From Cerioporus squamosus (lineage: Eukaryota > Basidiomycota > Agaricomycetes > Polyporales > Polyporaceae), in NCBI GenBank assembly GCA_022592435.1, contig JABYQS010000085.1:100179-164178 (forward strand): a DNA stretch of 64,000 nt, written 5' to 3'. The notes below the pieces were generated by a model that worked only from the letters and a program-made list of their open reading frames with translations, did not search any database and was not told the origin of the DNA. Of this stretch, positions 36,383 to 47,722 are shown piece by piece. The position numbers were made by a program, and so were the translations under genes. Every line of letters begins with the position of its first letter. Within the stretch, counting starts at the first letter, position 1.

Positions 36383-37352
36383 GGCGAGTGCAGCGGTAAG
36401 AGTGAACGGGGCGAAAGTGCGGGAGGACCGACGGGGATGAGGTCGACGCTGAGCGTGAGCGTGTCGCCGTCGCGCGGAAGACCGGGTTCCGGCATCCTCC
36501 GCGGGGTTTGAGCGGCGCTCAGAACCCACGTGGATGGTCCGGTTATACCTCCTCTCATGCAGTGACACTGACTACTTAGTCTCATGCACATTGGTCTCGT
36601 ACCAGACTATGTACGGGATGAGGTCGAAACTGCGGTGGTGGGGTTTCGACCTCATCCCGTACATAGTCTGGGTATGAGACCAATGCACATCGTGTTTGCG
36701 TTGGTTCTGTGCATCCAAACCATGGACGAACTTGGACGAATCGCTGTATTCTCAACTATTGCGGTCGAGTGGAAGTGTCCTATGTAGCAACGATCGAAGC
36801 ACGCTCCTCGTCACGGGCCATCTTCCATGTGGCACCAAATCAGTCTCCGTTGAGTCCGTTCACTTGAAGAGTTGACCGGAAGATATAATCGCAGTGTGTG
36901 GTCTCCACCTCTGCAGATCAAATGATGGTCTATGGGGTGTTATCATGCGTACAAGGCCTCCAGGACTACACCTCACAGTCTGGAGACCTGCGAAGAAGTG
37001 AAGAGACGAAGAGTACCCCTTGCAGCGACGTCTCCCAAGCTGAAGACGAGACCATCTGGGCGATGCGAGAACGCACCGGCAGACCCTTCGGCCGTGAACT
37101 GTGCAATGAGGCGACCGTGCCCAAGGACATAGGTTCGGTTCAGACGCGTCATGTCATGAGTATGGCAGTTGTTGTACTCTGTTGACCACGAGATGATATC
37201 AGTCAAATCAATGATGTCCTCCTGTTCCGTAGTCCGGGCACACCGCCACCCCCGGGTCTGTGAATCACCGTTTTGCTTTGCTACGGCACCGTCAACCGCT
37301 GCACAGGAATAAGTGCCAGTACTCAAGGACAGCCAGTGCATCAGTGAACAAC
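36383..37352. other. Intergenic with a long hairpin
   Basis: Apart from the inverted repeat at 36584-36690 there is no recognised feature. It separates the start of the adenylate kinase gene from the 3' end of the NmrA-like gene. Confidence 0.5.
36584..36690. repeat. Near-perfect inverted repeat (hairpin)
   Basis: The arm 36584-36630 pairs with 36643-36690 across a 12-nt loop. The inner 29 bp pair perfectly (ccagactatgtacgggatga... with its complement). The outer part has one bulge and a few mismatches. It lies about 200 bp upstream of the adenylate kinase ATG. A transcript would fold to a Dicer-size stem; it may also be a small foldback element. Confidence 0.9.
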
Positions 37353-38727
37353 CTACAGCAGCTGCACTTGAAGTTGATCATACGCCGACTTACATCGCCA
37401 CTTGGTCTCTCCTGGGTTCACGAGCTCATTGGCATTGTCTCCGCTGAAGTCGAGCTTTCCCTCCCCCATTAGAATCCTGTAATCGTATGCCCCAAAATAT
37501 GCGGCCTTGGTCAGACTTGCGCACAGCATTCTGCAGCAACACGCACCGGATGTAGTCCAAAACACTCGCCTGCCCTCCGAGTTCCTGCAGCTCCCTCTTT
37601 TTGATCCAGAGATCTCCGGTTGAGATGACCCCCCTCTCGCCTTTGATCTTAGCCACCATATCGCGCACGTCGTCATAGCTCGCAACCGTGCCGGCAATAC
37701 ACACGTCTCCGCCGACCTGTGGCGCCGTCTCAGGATTCAGAGCAAGGCACGCAAGCTCCGCCACGGCGCGCCCGATGTCGGCAGTCGACGTGAACGCGAC
37801 TCTTTGGGCGGACGGCCCGATGCAGCTGAACGCATTGTTTTCCAAGTCATACCCAGCTGTGAAACGCGGCGCACATTGACGTGCGAGTGGTGCGTGTAGT
37901 CGTGTTTGGAACATCGAAAGAGACACCGGAAACACGGTGGTCAGCATTACAGGCCCCGATGTCTACGCAACGCCGGCGTGAACATCACTTACCAAATGGC
38001 TACAAGCAGGGAGCGGACCAGCCCAAGGAAGCGCGCAAGACCGGCGCATCGCGCGTTGTGATACCGTTAGCTGAGCGACGAGACTAGTCTGGAGAGACAG
38101 CAATGTATCGCAACTCACCATGAACGCGCCCTCCAGAAATAGGCCAGTGTACACTGCAATGATCTTCACCTTCCCCCCTGCGCTGGCGCGGGCATCCTCC
38201 GCAAGTTCGCGTTTGACCGCCCACTCGTGATGATCATACCCTGGGAAGTCGTTTTGGCGGTGATCCCTGGGTACATCACACTTGATGTCAATTCACGCAG
38301 TGCGGGATACAGGGAAAGGGTCCATACGTACACACCAAACTCGCTGAGGAAGTACACCCTCGCACCGCTGGTGAGCGCAGCGGTCTGGACTTGTTTCTTG
38401 ACGCCAAGAGGCGTCGTTGCGCTCGGAAGGGCGTTTACGACAACGTCGACGCCGCCGAGCGCTGCAGTTAGAGTGCCGTTCACGTTGGCCTCGTCCAGCT
38501 GATGGACCTCAGCGCCCTTCGCTTGGAGACTTTGGGCGGTGTCCAACGTCAGGTTCCGAGTGAGGACGCGCACAATTGGGAATTGCGTTCGATACTCGGA
38601 CAGGAGGATGTCCACGATCTGTTTCCCTATGCGCTGATCATCGTCAGTGTCCCTCTTGCCAACTGCAGGTTTACGTACCCAGACGACCTGTCCCTCCCAA
38701 GACGGCGACTGTGTACCCAGTGGACAT
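37353..38727 (-). CDS. NmrA-like / isoflavone reductase-like NAD(P)-binding protein
   Basis: NmrA-like proteins have a Rossmann fold and act as redox sensors or reductases. Exon 1 (38679-38727) and exon 2 (38336-38626) join to MSTGYTVAVLGGTGRLGKQI, the classic GGTGxxG dinucleotide site. VRVLTRNLTLD, AEVHQLD and VDVVVNALPS follow, then LTSGARVYFLSEFG. Exon 3 (38119-38240) continues DHHEWAVKRELAEDARASAG and IIAVYTGLFLEGAF. Exon 4 carries GYDLENNAFSCIG, VAFTSTADIGRAVAELA and, after a likely 40-nt intron near 37509-37548, GEGKLDFSGDNANELVNPGE. Exons 3 and 4 do not join in phase at the only nearby acceptor (about 37864), so the gene may carry a frameshift or an unusual splice. The 3' end is uncertain. 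Confidence 0.8.
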
Positions 38728-39414
38728 TGTGCGCTCGAACGCAACGAGTTGTCAATGGCGGCTCTGTTGGAAGTCGAGCGCAAAGGCCACGCCTCTGCTA
38801 TATGACGTTATGCCGGTGGGACTATTTGTGATGGAAACCCACCAGCGCTGCCCCACGAATTCGGACACAGTTGGCGACATACATAGCACGATAACTTCGG
38901 CGATAAGGATGCTGTCACAGTCAACGGTACGGTTTCCGGTCGACGCATGATGCGTACCTGCGTAGACTTCTGACTTTGATCAGTGTCAGAAAGCAAGTAC
39001 ACCTCTGTGTCGCGAGGTCAGACTGTACCTACACTATGTCCCTGTCAAGCGCTCCGATGTCGAACGGGACTTGGACCATTGGTTCGCGTGAAATCGTTTA
39101 ATACTTGAAGTGCTGGCATAGCGATGAGCGACAATGGCGATTACAGTGTTTACCGTAGTGTAGGCTTAGCGTCACATGGGTGGGCGTAGATTGGCCGATC
39201 CACATTCTCCGCGCAAATGCCTGCGAGGATCATTCGAAGTTGATATGGCTGCGCGGTGCATCCGGCGGACGTGGCCGTATGTAGCGCCCACCAGCCCCCT
39301 CCGATACTCATGCACCAGGTGTCCAGCAATGGAAGGCAGCACAGAGACCAAGTCACGCAGCCAAGGAGAAGTCCAACAATATATAGCAAACGGGATGTAC
39401 ACACATCGTGGGGC
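38728..39414. other. Intergenic, nothing recognised
   Basis: Promoter side of the NmrA-like gene and 3' flank of WBP1. No supported frame. Confidence 0.5.
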
Positions 39415-40970
39415 TCACTCCGACTTCGCGCCCTTGCTCTTCTTGGGCTCGCGGTCGTCGCCTGCGAGCCACAGCGCGACGAAGAGCACGAATGCAGCAC
39501 TCGTGCTGAACGCGCCAGCGTAGTACGGCCACGCTGCACTGAGGAAGCGCGGGTACTCGTCGTGTCGTGGCGGAACGACGGGAACAACAGTACTGCTCGT
39601 GAGGTACGTCCACCTGTGGGAGTAACAGTATTAGCCTCGGTGAGCATATTGGGAACCGGTACGCACCCTTTGCGCTTGTAGTCGATGACGAACTTGAAGA
39701 CGCCGTGCCTGTCTGGAACGCGGAACGTGACCGAGTACTTGCCCGGCTCACCGGCGACGGGGGGCAGCGAGGTGCGGATGTGTGGGTCGAGCATCGTGAA
39801 CTCGAGCTGGAGGTCCTTGATGCCGGAGTACGGCTCCCAGAGATCCAAGTCAGGGTTGTACTTCGAGATGTACGTGGTATACGTAACACGATCGTTGATG
39901 GTATAGGTCTCGCGAGGCAGCGTCTCGTTGACGCGGTGGTGCTCAACCGAGTCGATGCGGAGCACATGGGACTCCTGGAACGTCCAGGCAGTGACGTCGC
40001 TGGCGAACTGCCTGTTGCCTGACTTAACACCTCTACAACACAACACAGAGATCAGCTTGACCGTGCGGATTGGCAGCATGAATAGACGACTCACTTCGAG
40101 ACTTCCTTGTTGACGAACTCGTCACTGAACATGTCCACGCCGCCCAACCATGTCGCGCGCGCGTTCGAGAGCGTCTGGAAGCCAGTGACAAGGCTCAGCG
40201 AGCTTCCTGCCCACAAGCCCTCGCCGCTCTTCTCAGCGGCCTCAACCAGCGCATCCGCACCCTTGTCGCTGTCCGCATCGGATGCGAAGGCTTGCGCGGG
40301 AGCCTTCAGGAGAGGGACGAGCATGGGGTTGTTCCCGAGCGCCTGCGGCACGCCAGAGAACCATACTGGCGGCAGGTTGGGAGTAATGATGTCGTGCGCA
40401 GGAGATACGTCAACAGGGATGACGGTAGCGGGAGTGTCGCGCTTGGGGAAGTGGGAGATGAGGGGCGTCCCCGGGGGCGGGAGGATGAGGGAGAACTCGG
40501 ACGCAAGCGACGACAGGGGGGTCTGTTTTGGGGACAAAGCAAGGAGGAGGTTGGTGTTTTTGGACAGCAGCGAGACGAGAGATTGGGGCGTGATGTCCGC
40601 CGCGAAGCCTATGCGGGGTATTGGAAGGGAGAATGCGAGGAATGTGGCAGATGGACGTACTCTTCGTGTTCGGTGCGAATACAACAACGTGCGCAAACTG
40701 CGCGACACCATCCTTGATGACCTCCGGGGTCGCGTCTTTGGGCGACCTGAAGGTTAGTTGGTAACCTTTCTCTACGAGATATTGTGAGTGCGCCAGTCAT
40801 TATGGGCTGTGATAGCGCATACTTTCAAGGTCGCCGAAGAAGATCGAGAAGTTCTCTTTCTTCAAGGAGGGGTCGAGCAGCACGAGCACTGAATCGCCGG
40901 TGCTTGACCGTGCCAACGCGAGGCTGGCCAGTGCTAGGACCGGCAGCAGCAGTCTCCGGAGAAAGCGCAT
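39415..40970 (-). CDS. WBP1: Oligosaccharyltransferase subunit WBP1 / OST48
   Basis: WBP1 is an essential subunit of the ER complex that transfers the N-glycan to Asn in nascent proteins. Five exons (40823-40970, 40661-40771, 40095-40608, 39667-40032, 39415-39613) give 445 residues, all in phase. Residues 1-20 are a signal peptide (MRFLRRLLLPVLALASLALA). The lumenal part shows SVLVLLDPSLKKENFSIFFG, GYQLTFRSPKD and FAADITPQSLVSLLSKNTNL. Later come RATWLGGVDMFSDEF, DRVTYTTYISKYNPDLDLW and DRHGVFKFVIDYKRKGWTYL. A single C-terminal membrane helix (YYAGAFSTSAAFVLFVALWL) precedes a short Lys-rich cytosolic tail (REPKKSKGAKSE). The gene appears intact. Confidence 0.95.
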
Positions 40971-42039
40971 GGCGGACGGTGTCTTTCCCAGTCATTTCAG
41001 CCCTCACATCTGCAGCGTATACTTCAAGGTACTCACTGCGATTCCTCAACCCAGAAACCGCGGAAAGGAGGAAGGTGGGGAAGGAGGAAGAGTGCCAAGT
41101 AGTACGCGCTCAGGCTGCGCACCGCGACACGTAGAGCGAGCCACGTGACTGTGCGATGCACCCAGCTCTCGCGCTCAGCTCGAGTCGCGAGTTGCACTGC
41201 TCGATGCTCCTTCTCGCCGCGAGCTCGAAGTCGGACCTCTCGCTCTCGTGCCCCCAGCACGCCTCATCGCCCCCTACAATCATGCTCGACATGCAGCCTT
41301 GTACCACCGCGAAACTGTGTTCACGTACGGCGAAGACTCAAAAGTCCGTGCGCGGCCGGTTTCCCCGGAGACCCAGCTCGTCGCCTCCATTCCGCCACCG
41401 CCACGCTCCGTACCGCTGCGCAGCTGTGTCTGGCGTGTGAAGGCCACTCAGGACACGATTTGCGGCCTACTACCAGCCGTCACGGAGCGATTCTCACCGG
41501 GGGTCGTGCTGCGTCGCGTCTGCGAGTCGAGAACGGACGGGTGTCGACTACCACGGGGCGTCTCCTGCCCTATCCCCTCACGAAGATTGCGCTGACATTT
41601 CCCCGTACAGAGCACTATGTACGCGTCTCCAGCACACGCACGCGGTGTTGAAATCCTCAGCTACACGGACAGATGTCGACTTGCCCTCGACATCCTCACG
41701 CTTCTTCTCGAAGACAACTGTATGACCCTGGCACTTGCTCTTGTTGTTCTCAAATATTCATCCATGTCACGCCGATGACCGTCCGACAGTCTGTAATCTG
41801 CAAGCGTAGGGTTCGCCAACACCTTGGAAGGTCCGCCAAACGACTGTGACAACATTCAACCCGAGTCCGTGCAATGTACACAATGTCCGTATGTGAGTCC
41901 GTTCAACAGTCCGTGCGCGTAATACATCGTCCCAGAAAACACCGAAAACAGAAACTCCGTTTTGTTGTCGCACCCGCCTGTTCAGCGCACGGTCAGTATC
42001 CACCGAAGAGTGAGGCGCACTGTGTCACGAAAACTTACC
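40971..42039. other. Intergenic with one open frame of doubtful value
   Basis: A plus-strand frame at 41248-41595 includes ETVFTYGEDSKVRARPVSPE and looks protein-like, but I find no family match or splice structure. The rest shows nothing. Confidence 0.35.
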
Positions 42040-42459
42040 TCACAGGCCGCACGACGAGGCCGACACTTGCGTGGCCGTGACATCGACCCTTCCGAGGGCC
42101 TCGGCTTGACCGTTCGTGAGCGTGTTCATCGCCGTCAACGCGATGTTGAAGCCGGAATCGGCGTGGTCGATGGCGAGCACGTTGATGCTCTTGCCCTTGT
42201 ACGTCAACTGCCAGCACGTCCCGCACGAGTCGGAGTTCCAGCCAGCGATGGCTGCAGCACCACCGATGTTCGGGAAGTGAGGGAGCGACCCGAACGTCGA
42301 GAAGCCTTTGGTGATCAGGCCGTTCTCGCCGTCAGAGCATGCGACGTTGGTGAGGCTCGTGGATGAGCTGTCGTACGCCGGGTCGTATGAGACGGTCACG
42401 CCGAGCGCGGAGGATGCGAAGAGCGCGACGGCCGCGACGGCAATGGCCTTGAACTGCAT
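42040..42459 (-). CDS. Cerato-platanin family secreted protein
   Basis: Cerato-platanins are small secreted proteins with an expansin-like double-psi barrel. They bind chitin oligomers and can act as surface-active or defence-eliciting proteins. One exon of 139 residues. Residues 1-19 are a signal peptide (MQFKAIAVAAVALFASSALG). The mature start VTVSYDPAYDSSSTSLTNVA is diagnostic. Four Cys (VACSDG, SCGTCW, SSCG) can form the two conserved disulfides. GWNSDSCGTCWQLTY and INVLAIDHADSGFNIAL are signature stretches. A TATA box (TATAAGA, 42561-42567) sits about 105 bp upstream. It lies next to two other secreted-protein genes. Intact. Confidence 0.95.
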   Translation of the reverse strand: MQFKAIAVAAVALFASSALGVTVSYDPAYDSSSTSLTNVACSDGENGLITKGFSTFGSLPHFPNIGGAAAIAGWNSDSCGTCWQLTYKGKSINVLAIDHADSGFNIALTAMNTLTNGQAEALGRVDVTATQVSASSCGL

Positions 42460-43940
42460 GGTGGATCGTGGAGCTCGTGAAGTGGACGTGGAAGGTGGGC
42501 GGGGCTGGAGAGCGAGGCTGTTGAATACGCTGCTGACGTTCCGAGTCTGCTCAGCGAGCCTCTTATACGCTACGTCGCCGGCTGAACATCGCCCGCCAGC
42601 AGTTCGTCACACTTCGTGAAGTCATTGCTGTGATGCGGCGTCGGGCCCAAGAACGGGCGTGAGCCTTGAGGAAGCATGCGGTGGTCACAGGACGGATGCA
42701 GTACTGCCCAGAACGGGCCTCATGACGGCGAACCATCTGCGAAGCCCGTCTCACAGGTGCATGCGTGCCAATCCCATTCTTCCGAGGGCGTCCGCATCAC
42801 GGACATTGAGCCCCGTCTTTACACACGCCGCCGGCTGTCGTTAGCAGAAGGGCAGCAGCGACGACTTCGGGAATGTTCTCGACGCCGCTGCGGCCATATG
42901 GGGCAGCATACGCTCCAGCAGCACACGGCCAAGGTGAGAGATACCTGCGATAGGCAGGACGGCAGAAGGTGAACGAGCACACGAGCAGAAGGATTGACAA
43001 ACCTTCTCTTACGCAGATAACCTTCCCATCCGACCGACGGTTGCACGCGTGATCGTTGAGGTACTTACTTGGAGAGGGCTGCCTATCCCGGGTGGGACCT
43101 CCGTGAGTGTCTCTTCGCGTGCTTCTCCTCGTGGCCAACGTTGCCTGGACCGCTTTGTTTGGGCTGGCCAGGTTCCATAACGTACCGTGCGGGTGTCCGC
43201 CCTCGTACCTGTCGTTCTACAAGGATGGCTTCACAGTCTTCACTGCAGTTCTACCACAATGGATAACAAGCAGTCGAGCAGCATGATCCGCATACATGCA
43301 AAAGTACACACAGATTCGAGCTGCGTCTGCCAGTCATGTCGGCCCGACTCGGATGACATTGTACGCCCGCCTACACTCGCTAAGGATCCGCATTCATTCG
43401 ACAAGCTCTACGGCAGTGATGTCCGAGGCGCTGCATTGCTCACGTCACCAACGACATCCCTACGTGTCATGTCCACTGTATGGTTCTACCTTCACCGCGC
43501 AGTGCTGTTCCCCGGCGGGATATGACCGAGATGGGTCTATGTCCGCCATACAACGCCAACTCGAAGACGCTCTGCGCCTCAAGGTCGGAGCGCGACTCTC
43601 TCCCATGCAACCTGTCTTGATGCACATACTCCGTCGTAGGTTTCATTGCTACTCGAGTTTCGCCCCGACGCTAGGCTCGTACTCGCGGACAAAGCGGGAC
43701 TGTCCAGGGAACATCTGCCTCCGAACCACCGCACTCGAAACTCCTCGAAAGCGCTCCTCGTTACAAGCATTATAATTACGCTCCTGCCTTGTCGGAAGGA
43801 ACCGGGCCGAATTCTTGTCGCCGCATGAAGCTACATAAGTAAGTACACGCCCACTACGCTAGGGCGGGGATGGCTTGGAGCTGTTCGTTTCTCAACGTTT
43901 CAGTATCGGTATTTGGCCTCGACATCGTCGAAGACATCGT
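42460..43940. other. Intergenic, with cerato-platanin promoter
   Basis: TATAAGA on the minus strand at 42561-42567 is the likely TATA box of the cerato-platanin gene. Beyond 42.6 kb I see no supported gene. Confidence 0.5.
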
Positions 43941-44828
43941 TCAGCGAGTTCTGAAGGTCATGTCAACCTACGTGGATGCGACGCTTGAACGTAAGTACAT
44001 ACAATTGTTTGCCAACCTGTCTCCTCCCGAGTCGGGATGAGGGCTATCAGGCGGTAGGCAAAGGCCTTCAAGGAACAGAATAGCGACGCATTCAGCTCGC
44101 CACGGTTTATTGATACTGTATGTGTCGAAGGTGAACGTACGTCAACGGCATCCTGTTCCCCGACCAAGGCGTTTACGATCGGCTTGGTGAAGTTCACGCT
44201 CGCAGCCAGGGACTGTTGTAAGGGTCAGTTCCTTCCTGCTATGATAACTGGTAGCACGTCCGCTTACATATTTGTCAGAGAGTGTCTGCAAGAGGAACCT
44301 AGATTTGCAATGGGGTATTCAGCGTTATCATCGCGGCAGTGAAGAACGCCCGGGTCAACCGGAACGTACCGATGAACGTCCGCAAAGGCTATGAAGTGAT
44401 CCAAGATCATCTCCGCCTCTTCATCCCCAAAGGGCTTCCATATCTCTGGCTGTTCGACGTTCGATGAGCCTGCGTCAGAACAGACAAGTTACGCTCGCAC
44501 TCACGTTGGTCAGGATGGGGACCTCCATTACAAACGTGTCACGGATGTCGTTGATGGCCTGGACGACTTCCTGTGCCAGTTGGTGAGTGCATAGTCGCGA
44601 CTGGCATGCAAACAGAGCCGGCAGCTGAAGCTCGTCACGTACCAGGCCGTAGGTCGGCATGTTGGAAGCGCTGAGCCTGGACGTGAACCCTTGTGTGGCG
44701 TAGGACATGTCCGTGACTAGCCGGAGCGCGGTCAGGATCGAGTCTCCGAGCCCATGCTGTGCGAAAACGACGGCGGAGCCTAACAGCACGGTCCCGAGGA
44801 GGGTAAGTGCGGCGTGAAAGGGCTTCAT
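43941..44828 (-). CDS. HsbA-like small secreted protein, paralog A
   Basis: Same gene structure as the neighbour at 45392-46290. Start MKPFHAALTLLGTVLLGSAV (signal peptide). Exon 1 (44643-44828) ends TSRLSASNMPTYGL; exon 2 (44505-44570) reads EVVQAINDIRDTFVMEVPIL. Later exons read EEAEMILDHFIAFADVH, FLLQTLSDKY, SLAASVNFTKPIVNALVGEQ, AYRLIALIPTREETGW and a last short exon VDMTFRTR. The all-helical pattern fits hydrophobic surface binding protein A (HsbA), secreted proteins that coat hydrophobic surfaces and recruit hydrolases. The exon 2/3 join is out of phase (35-nt intron, 44470-44504), and the C-terminus is shorter than in paralog B, so this copy may be degrading. A TATA box lies at 44891-44900. 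Confidence 0.6.
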
Positions 44829-45391
44829 TGACGTAGCGGAGGACTTTGGAGTCTGGACGTGAGCGTGGCAGTAGATTGACTGCATCAAGGGGTCTTATAT
44901 GCGCGTGCGGTGAGTTCTGAATAGACTCCATACGGCAGAAGTGGTGATATTCTTGATCAGTAGCATGTACGACAGGACAGACTCCGGAGCACCGCTGGCC
45001 CCGAGGCTGGTCGACCGCTGAGACGGTGTACTTCGTGCTCTATTCTGCACACAGACCACCGAAGGTGGGCACCGGGCCTCGAGAGAAGAGACGCTGTCCG
45101 CAGAAAGCAGACTTGCAGCCAACTATGGGCGACAACGTGTCGAAGAACAATCGGGATACGTTCGTGTCCGGCACCTGCAAGACGCCGTCAAGGCAGGTCA
45201 ACAGGATTGATATATGCGGTCTTGCGCGCTCCGAGCAACAACTTCACAAGTAGGGGACCTTCGACTCTATATACGCATCTGAGCACAACAAGATAAGTGG
45301 GGAACACATTAAATGGTGACTTCGAGATGACAGCTTTCGACAGAATTCACGGGGGACCCCTGCGAACGCCGGCAGCCGACAATTCTGTTGC
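44829..45391. other. Spacer between the two HsbA-like paralogs
   Basis: ATATAAGACC on the minus strand at 44891-44900 is the likely TATA box of paralog A, about 65 bp before its ATG. The rest is 3' flank of paralog B; no gene seen. Confidence 0.5.
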
Positions 45392-46290
45392 TTAGGACGA
45401 GTAGGCTTCTTTGGCGTCCCGGAAGGTGACGCTCAATGCATCCTAAGACGGTGTCAGCATCTACGAACATTCAACTCAACGCAGACTAGATGACTTACAA
45501 ACTGGAGAACGGCATTGTCCCGCTGCGTCGGGATCAAGTCGATGAGGAAGAAGGCCAGGGTCTATGAGAGGACATGTCAGTCTCCTCATCCCGTCTCCAA
45601 AGACAGCGAAGCAACTTACGTCTACACCTTTCTCCACGCCACTGAGAGCCGACGCGATCGGTGCGGTGAGGAAAAACTGAGACGCCAGGGACTGCAGACA
45701 CGCAGGTAAGAGGTACGCCCTCGCCCGATAACACATTCACTCACCTGCTTGCCGATAATGGTCTCGAGAAGCAACCTAACCGAATTACAGTATACAATGA
45801 CGTAGGTGTCTTGGAATGCCAGAACAAACGGTCGTCTTATGGACTTACTGGTGGACCACAACGAAGCCCGTTAGGACGTCGACAATCTCCTTGGCGGCGC
45901 TGTCTGAGAAAGTCGCGGTGTCCTTGACGTTGCAGGTGAGGCAATACAAGATCAGCCGTTCGCTCGAGCCAGGGCGAGAAAGGATGCTCACCCCGCGGAT
46001 GATACCGGCGAAGCTCCCGACCGACCTTGCGATGTCACGCAGGCCGCTGGCAATTTCCTAGCAGCCGATAGGATAGTGAGCAAGTGTGATGACGGACAAA
46101 TCAAAACACCCACCGGACCCCGAGTCGGGATGTTGGAGCGCTTGATCTCAGAGACGACGACTTGAAGGCTGGCGGATTGCTCGGTGACGGAGCGGATGGC
46201 GTTCACCACGGTGTTCTCCGTCTGGGCGAGAGCCCCGACACCGAGCATGGCGACACCGAGGACGGTGAACAGCTTTCCGAGGAACTTCAT
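45392..46290 (-). CDS. HsbA-like small secreted protein, paralog B
   Basis: Seven exons (46114-46290, 45992-46057, 45849-45922, 45745-45775, 45620-45691, 45499-45561, 45392-45442) give 177 residues, all in phase. Signal peptide MKFLGKLFTVLGVAMLGVGA, cut near ALAQ. The mature part is a chain of amphipathic helices: VVNAIRSVTEQSASLQVVV, EIASGLRDIARSVGSFAGI, FSDSAAKEIVDVLTGFVVVH, LLLETIIGKQ, SALSGVEKGVDTLAFFLIDL and DALSVTFRDAKEAY. This order matches the HsbA family (helical, secreted, binds hydrophobic surfaces). There are no Cys in the mature part. TATAAAG at 46381-46387 is the likely TATA box. Paralog A (44%-like by eye in several exons, not computed) and a fragment at 47439 show local duplication. 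Confidence 0.65.
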
Positions 46291-47438
46291 GGTTGGGTGG
46301 AGGGTTGAAAGCCTGAGTGATGTCGGACGGGCTGGGTTCGAGCGAAGTCGAATGGGGACCATCGCAGGGGCATTGCGGGTCTTTATACGAGGAGGCTCCG
46401 CGGACTCCATGATTATGTCGGTCGTTGTGACATGTCCATTTTTGCACGGCGCGATACTCCAGTAAAAGCTTCATCTCTAAGAGCAGGATCTGTCTCAATG
46501 TTCCCTAGCCGGCCAAGTTACCGGTCACTGTGGATCACGACTCGATGCGAGTTGTGTGAGGTGTCATAACAAGAAGTTCGAGAACATGGGATTCGAGCTA
46601 CAATATCGCAGGGATGCCATTGCACGTAATCCCAAAAGTAACAACCAGAGATGACTGACCTCCGCGATTCCTAATTGGAGGAGCTACATACGAAGAGAAG
46701 GAGAGGACGCGATTCTCCTCGCGCAGCCCTAGCCCGTCGCGGTTACGTGACCGTACTAGAAGCAGGATTACTTAGGTGGTCAACTTCCAGGATGGCAGCG
46801 GCGGGACCTGGCCTGCTCTACCATGGCGAACTCCTTCCCTAGTTTCCATAAATAATGCCGCTCATAAAAAGCGAATCTCCGCGGGCCAAAGCCTTCTTGC
46901 AAGCGGATGCGGGCAGGAAGGAGGTGAGTATAGCATGCATCGGATGGACTCAGGAACAGCTTTGGTCCCCGAGGCGGAGCCCTTTGCAACGTCTCTCAGA
47001 AAGGCCACCGAAGGCGGACGCCGAGTGCCGGAGAAGAGACGAATTCCTGTCAGTGAGCAGTTCCACGACCAACTACGAGCGACGGCTGTCGAGGAAGAAT
47101 CCGGGTCCGTGAATGACCGGTGCTTGCACGATGCGGTCAAGAGGTGAGGAGGAACGTTTGCGATCGTGCGCGCACGTTTGACCCGGATAAGAATCAGCAT
47201 GACTCTGTAAAGGACGGTCCTACGGTACTTCCGTCTGCCTTGTCGGAGGAGCTGCTCTCGACCGCTGAGCCGCCTGTTGTATGGGCGGCTCTCGCCATGC
47301 AAACGGCCTCATTCTGAGTCGCATCATCAAGAATTCGCATCCTGAGCAAGTGATAACACGTATCGGACCATGACTCCGTGATGACAGTCTGCGGCAGATC
47401 TCATGAGGAACTCCCGCGAACGCCGGCGGAGGACGACA
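46291..47438. other. Intergenic, includes promoter of HsbA-like paralog B
   Basis: TCGTATAAAG on the minus strand at 46381-46390 is about 95 bp before the ATG of paralog B. Open frames at 46776-47147 (+) and 46862-47302 (-) match nothing I know. Confidence 0.45.
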
Positions 47439-47650
47439 CTACTTGTTCAGGACGAGGTCGCGAGAGGCTCTCCGCGGGCGGAAGCACGCAGTCGACCTTC
47501 ACAGCGTCTTGGAAGGTGACGCTCGACGCAGCCTACGCGAGTCGTGAGTAGGCATGCACATTCCGGCGCTGATCGAACAACGTACAAACCAGATATTGTC
47601 CCGCTGGATCGGAATTAAGTCGATGTCGTGGAATATGGAGATCTATGAAG
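47439..47650 (-). pseudogene. Fragment of a third HsbA-like gene (last two exons)
   Basis: The minus strand reads DIDLIPIQRDN followed by a GTACG donor, then SSVTFQDAVKV. These parallel the last two exons of paralog B (IDLIPTQRDN and LSVTFRDAKE). The 3' flanking DNA is also alike (gcgaacgccgg; gtcttggaaggtgacgctc against gtcccggaaggtgacgctc). The upstream exons are missing; instead the 3' end of a MYND gene begins at 47723. A truncated duplicate. Confidence 0.7.
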
Positions 47651-47722
47651 GAGCGCGGTGGGTCAATTCCGGCGTCCTGTCCTCGACGACATCGAGTAGA
47701 GTGCATTGCTCACCAGCTGATA

